From Candidatus Aenigmatarchaeota archaeon (GTDB taxonomy: Archaea; Aenigmatarchaeota; Aenigmatarchaeia; QMZP01; JAFGSV01), in assembly GCA_030624445.1 (NCBI GenBank), contig JAUXKD010000050.1, positions 1 through 5,259 of the forward strand: DNA of 5,259 nucleotides, read 5' to 3'. The first letter of the stretch is position 1; every line of letters starts with the position of its first letter. Made by a program: the position numbers and the translations under genes. This document shows, piece by piece, positions 5,122-5,259 of this stretch. The notes beneath the pieces were generated by a model. The model did not search any database. It had not been told where the DNA came from and saw only the letters and a program-made list of their open reading frames with translations.

Positions 5122-5259
5122 TCACTTGTTTTTGATCCTGAATAAAATCAGAATCGTGAAAATCAGATCGAAATAAATCGACACGGCTATCCCTACCGGG
5201 GTCACGACGTATGAATGGTCGATTTCAATGAATTTCCAGTTCTGGGGTATCAGGAAAAG
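5122..5259 (-). CDS. C-terminal end of an unrecognised membrane protein, cut by window edge
   Basis: The reverse strand is open from the window edge to TGA at 5122-5124, giving 45 residues. They hold a hydrophilic stretch (QNWKFIEIDHSY), then a clear membrane segment at about residues 22-40 of the fragment (VGIAVSIYFDLIFTILILF), and a basic tail RIKNK that should be cytoplasmic. The protein's start and any identifying motif lie outside the window. It is oriented like the lipoprotein gene but separated by 136 bases that include the lipoprotein promoter, so they are probably separate units. The hydrophobic/basic pattern makes a real coding end likely, though the fragment is short. Confidence 0.55.
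   Translation of the reverse strand, partial: LFLIPQNWKFIEIDHSYVVTPVGIAVSIYFDLIFTILILFRIKNK

Noticed and set aside
5115..5130. Inverted repeat AACAA / TTGTT across the stop codon of the partial gene at the right edge
   Set aside because: Its five-pair stem with a six-base loop is weak, overlaps coding sequence and lacks the one-base centre of the proposed operators.

Overview
The window is archaeal. The evidence is an archaeal-type valyl-tRNA synthetase without the bacterial C-terminal coiled-coil arm, an archaeal presenilin-like (A22) intramembrane protease, a haloarchaeal/euryarchaeal-style short lipoprotein with a lipobox, AGG-dominated arginine codons, and TATA boxes about 24-28 bases upstream of start codons, as in leaderless archaeal transcripts. 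The sequence alone does not fix the lineage; a euryarchaeal, thaumarchaeal-like or DPANN genome would all be compatible.

Left part (1-3345), visibly GC-rich (about 52-70% in rows I counted). A presenilin/signal-peptide-peptidase homologue runs leftward off the window edge. It carries both catalytic aspartates (YD and GxGD motifs). A 138-bp divergent promoter region separates it from valS, which runs rightward and is complete (808 codons). The valS leader holds a perfect 12-base tandem repeat and a 15-codon upstream reading frame whose stop overlaps the valS start.

Right part (3346-5259), visibly more AT-rich (about 35-42% GC in rows I counted). It has four small genes that I do not recognise by family, all for membrane or exported proteins: a 200-aa N-terminally anchored protein with an HELTH sequence (rightward), a convergent 145-aa five-helix membrane protein, a 96-aa lipoprotein with four evenly spaced cysteines after its lipobox, and the C-terminal end of another membrane protein (the last three leftward).

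The most interesting unexplained signal is in the control regions of the right part. A perfect 21-bp palindrome (10-bp arms around one base) lies just after the TATA box of the 200-aa gene. A shorter palindrome with the same core, ACAAA-N-TTTGT, abuts the TATA box of the 145-aa membrane protein gene. This suggests that one regulator controls both convergent genes, which may therefore form a functional pair at the cell surface. No RNA gene, CRISPR array or recognisable mobile element was seen.
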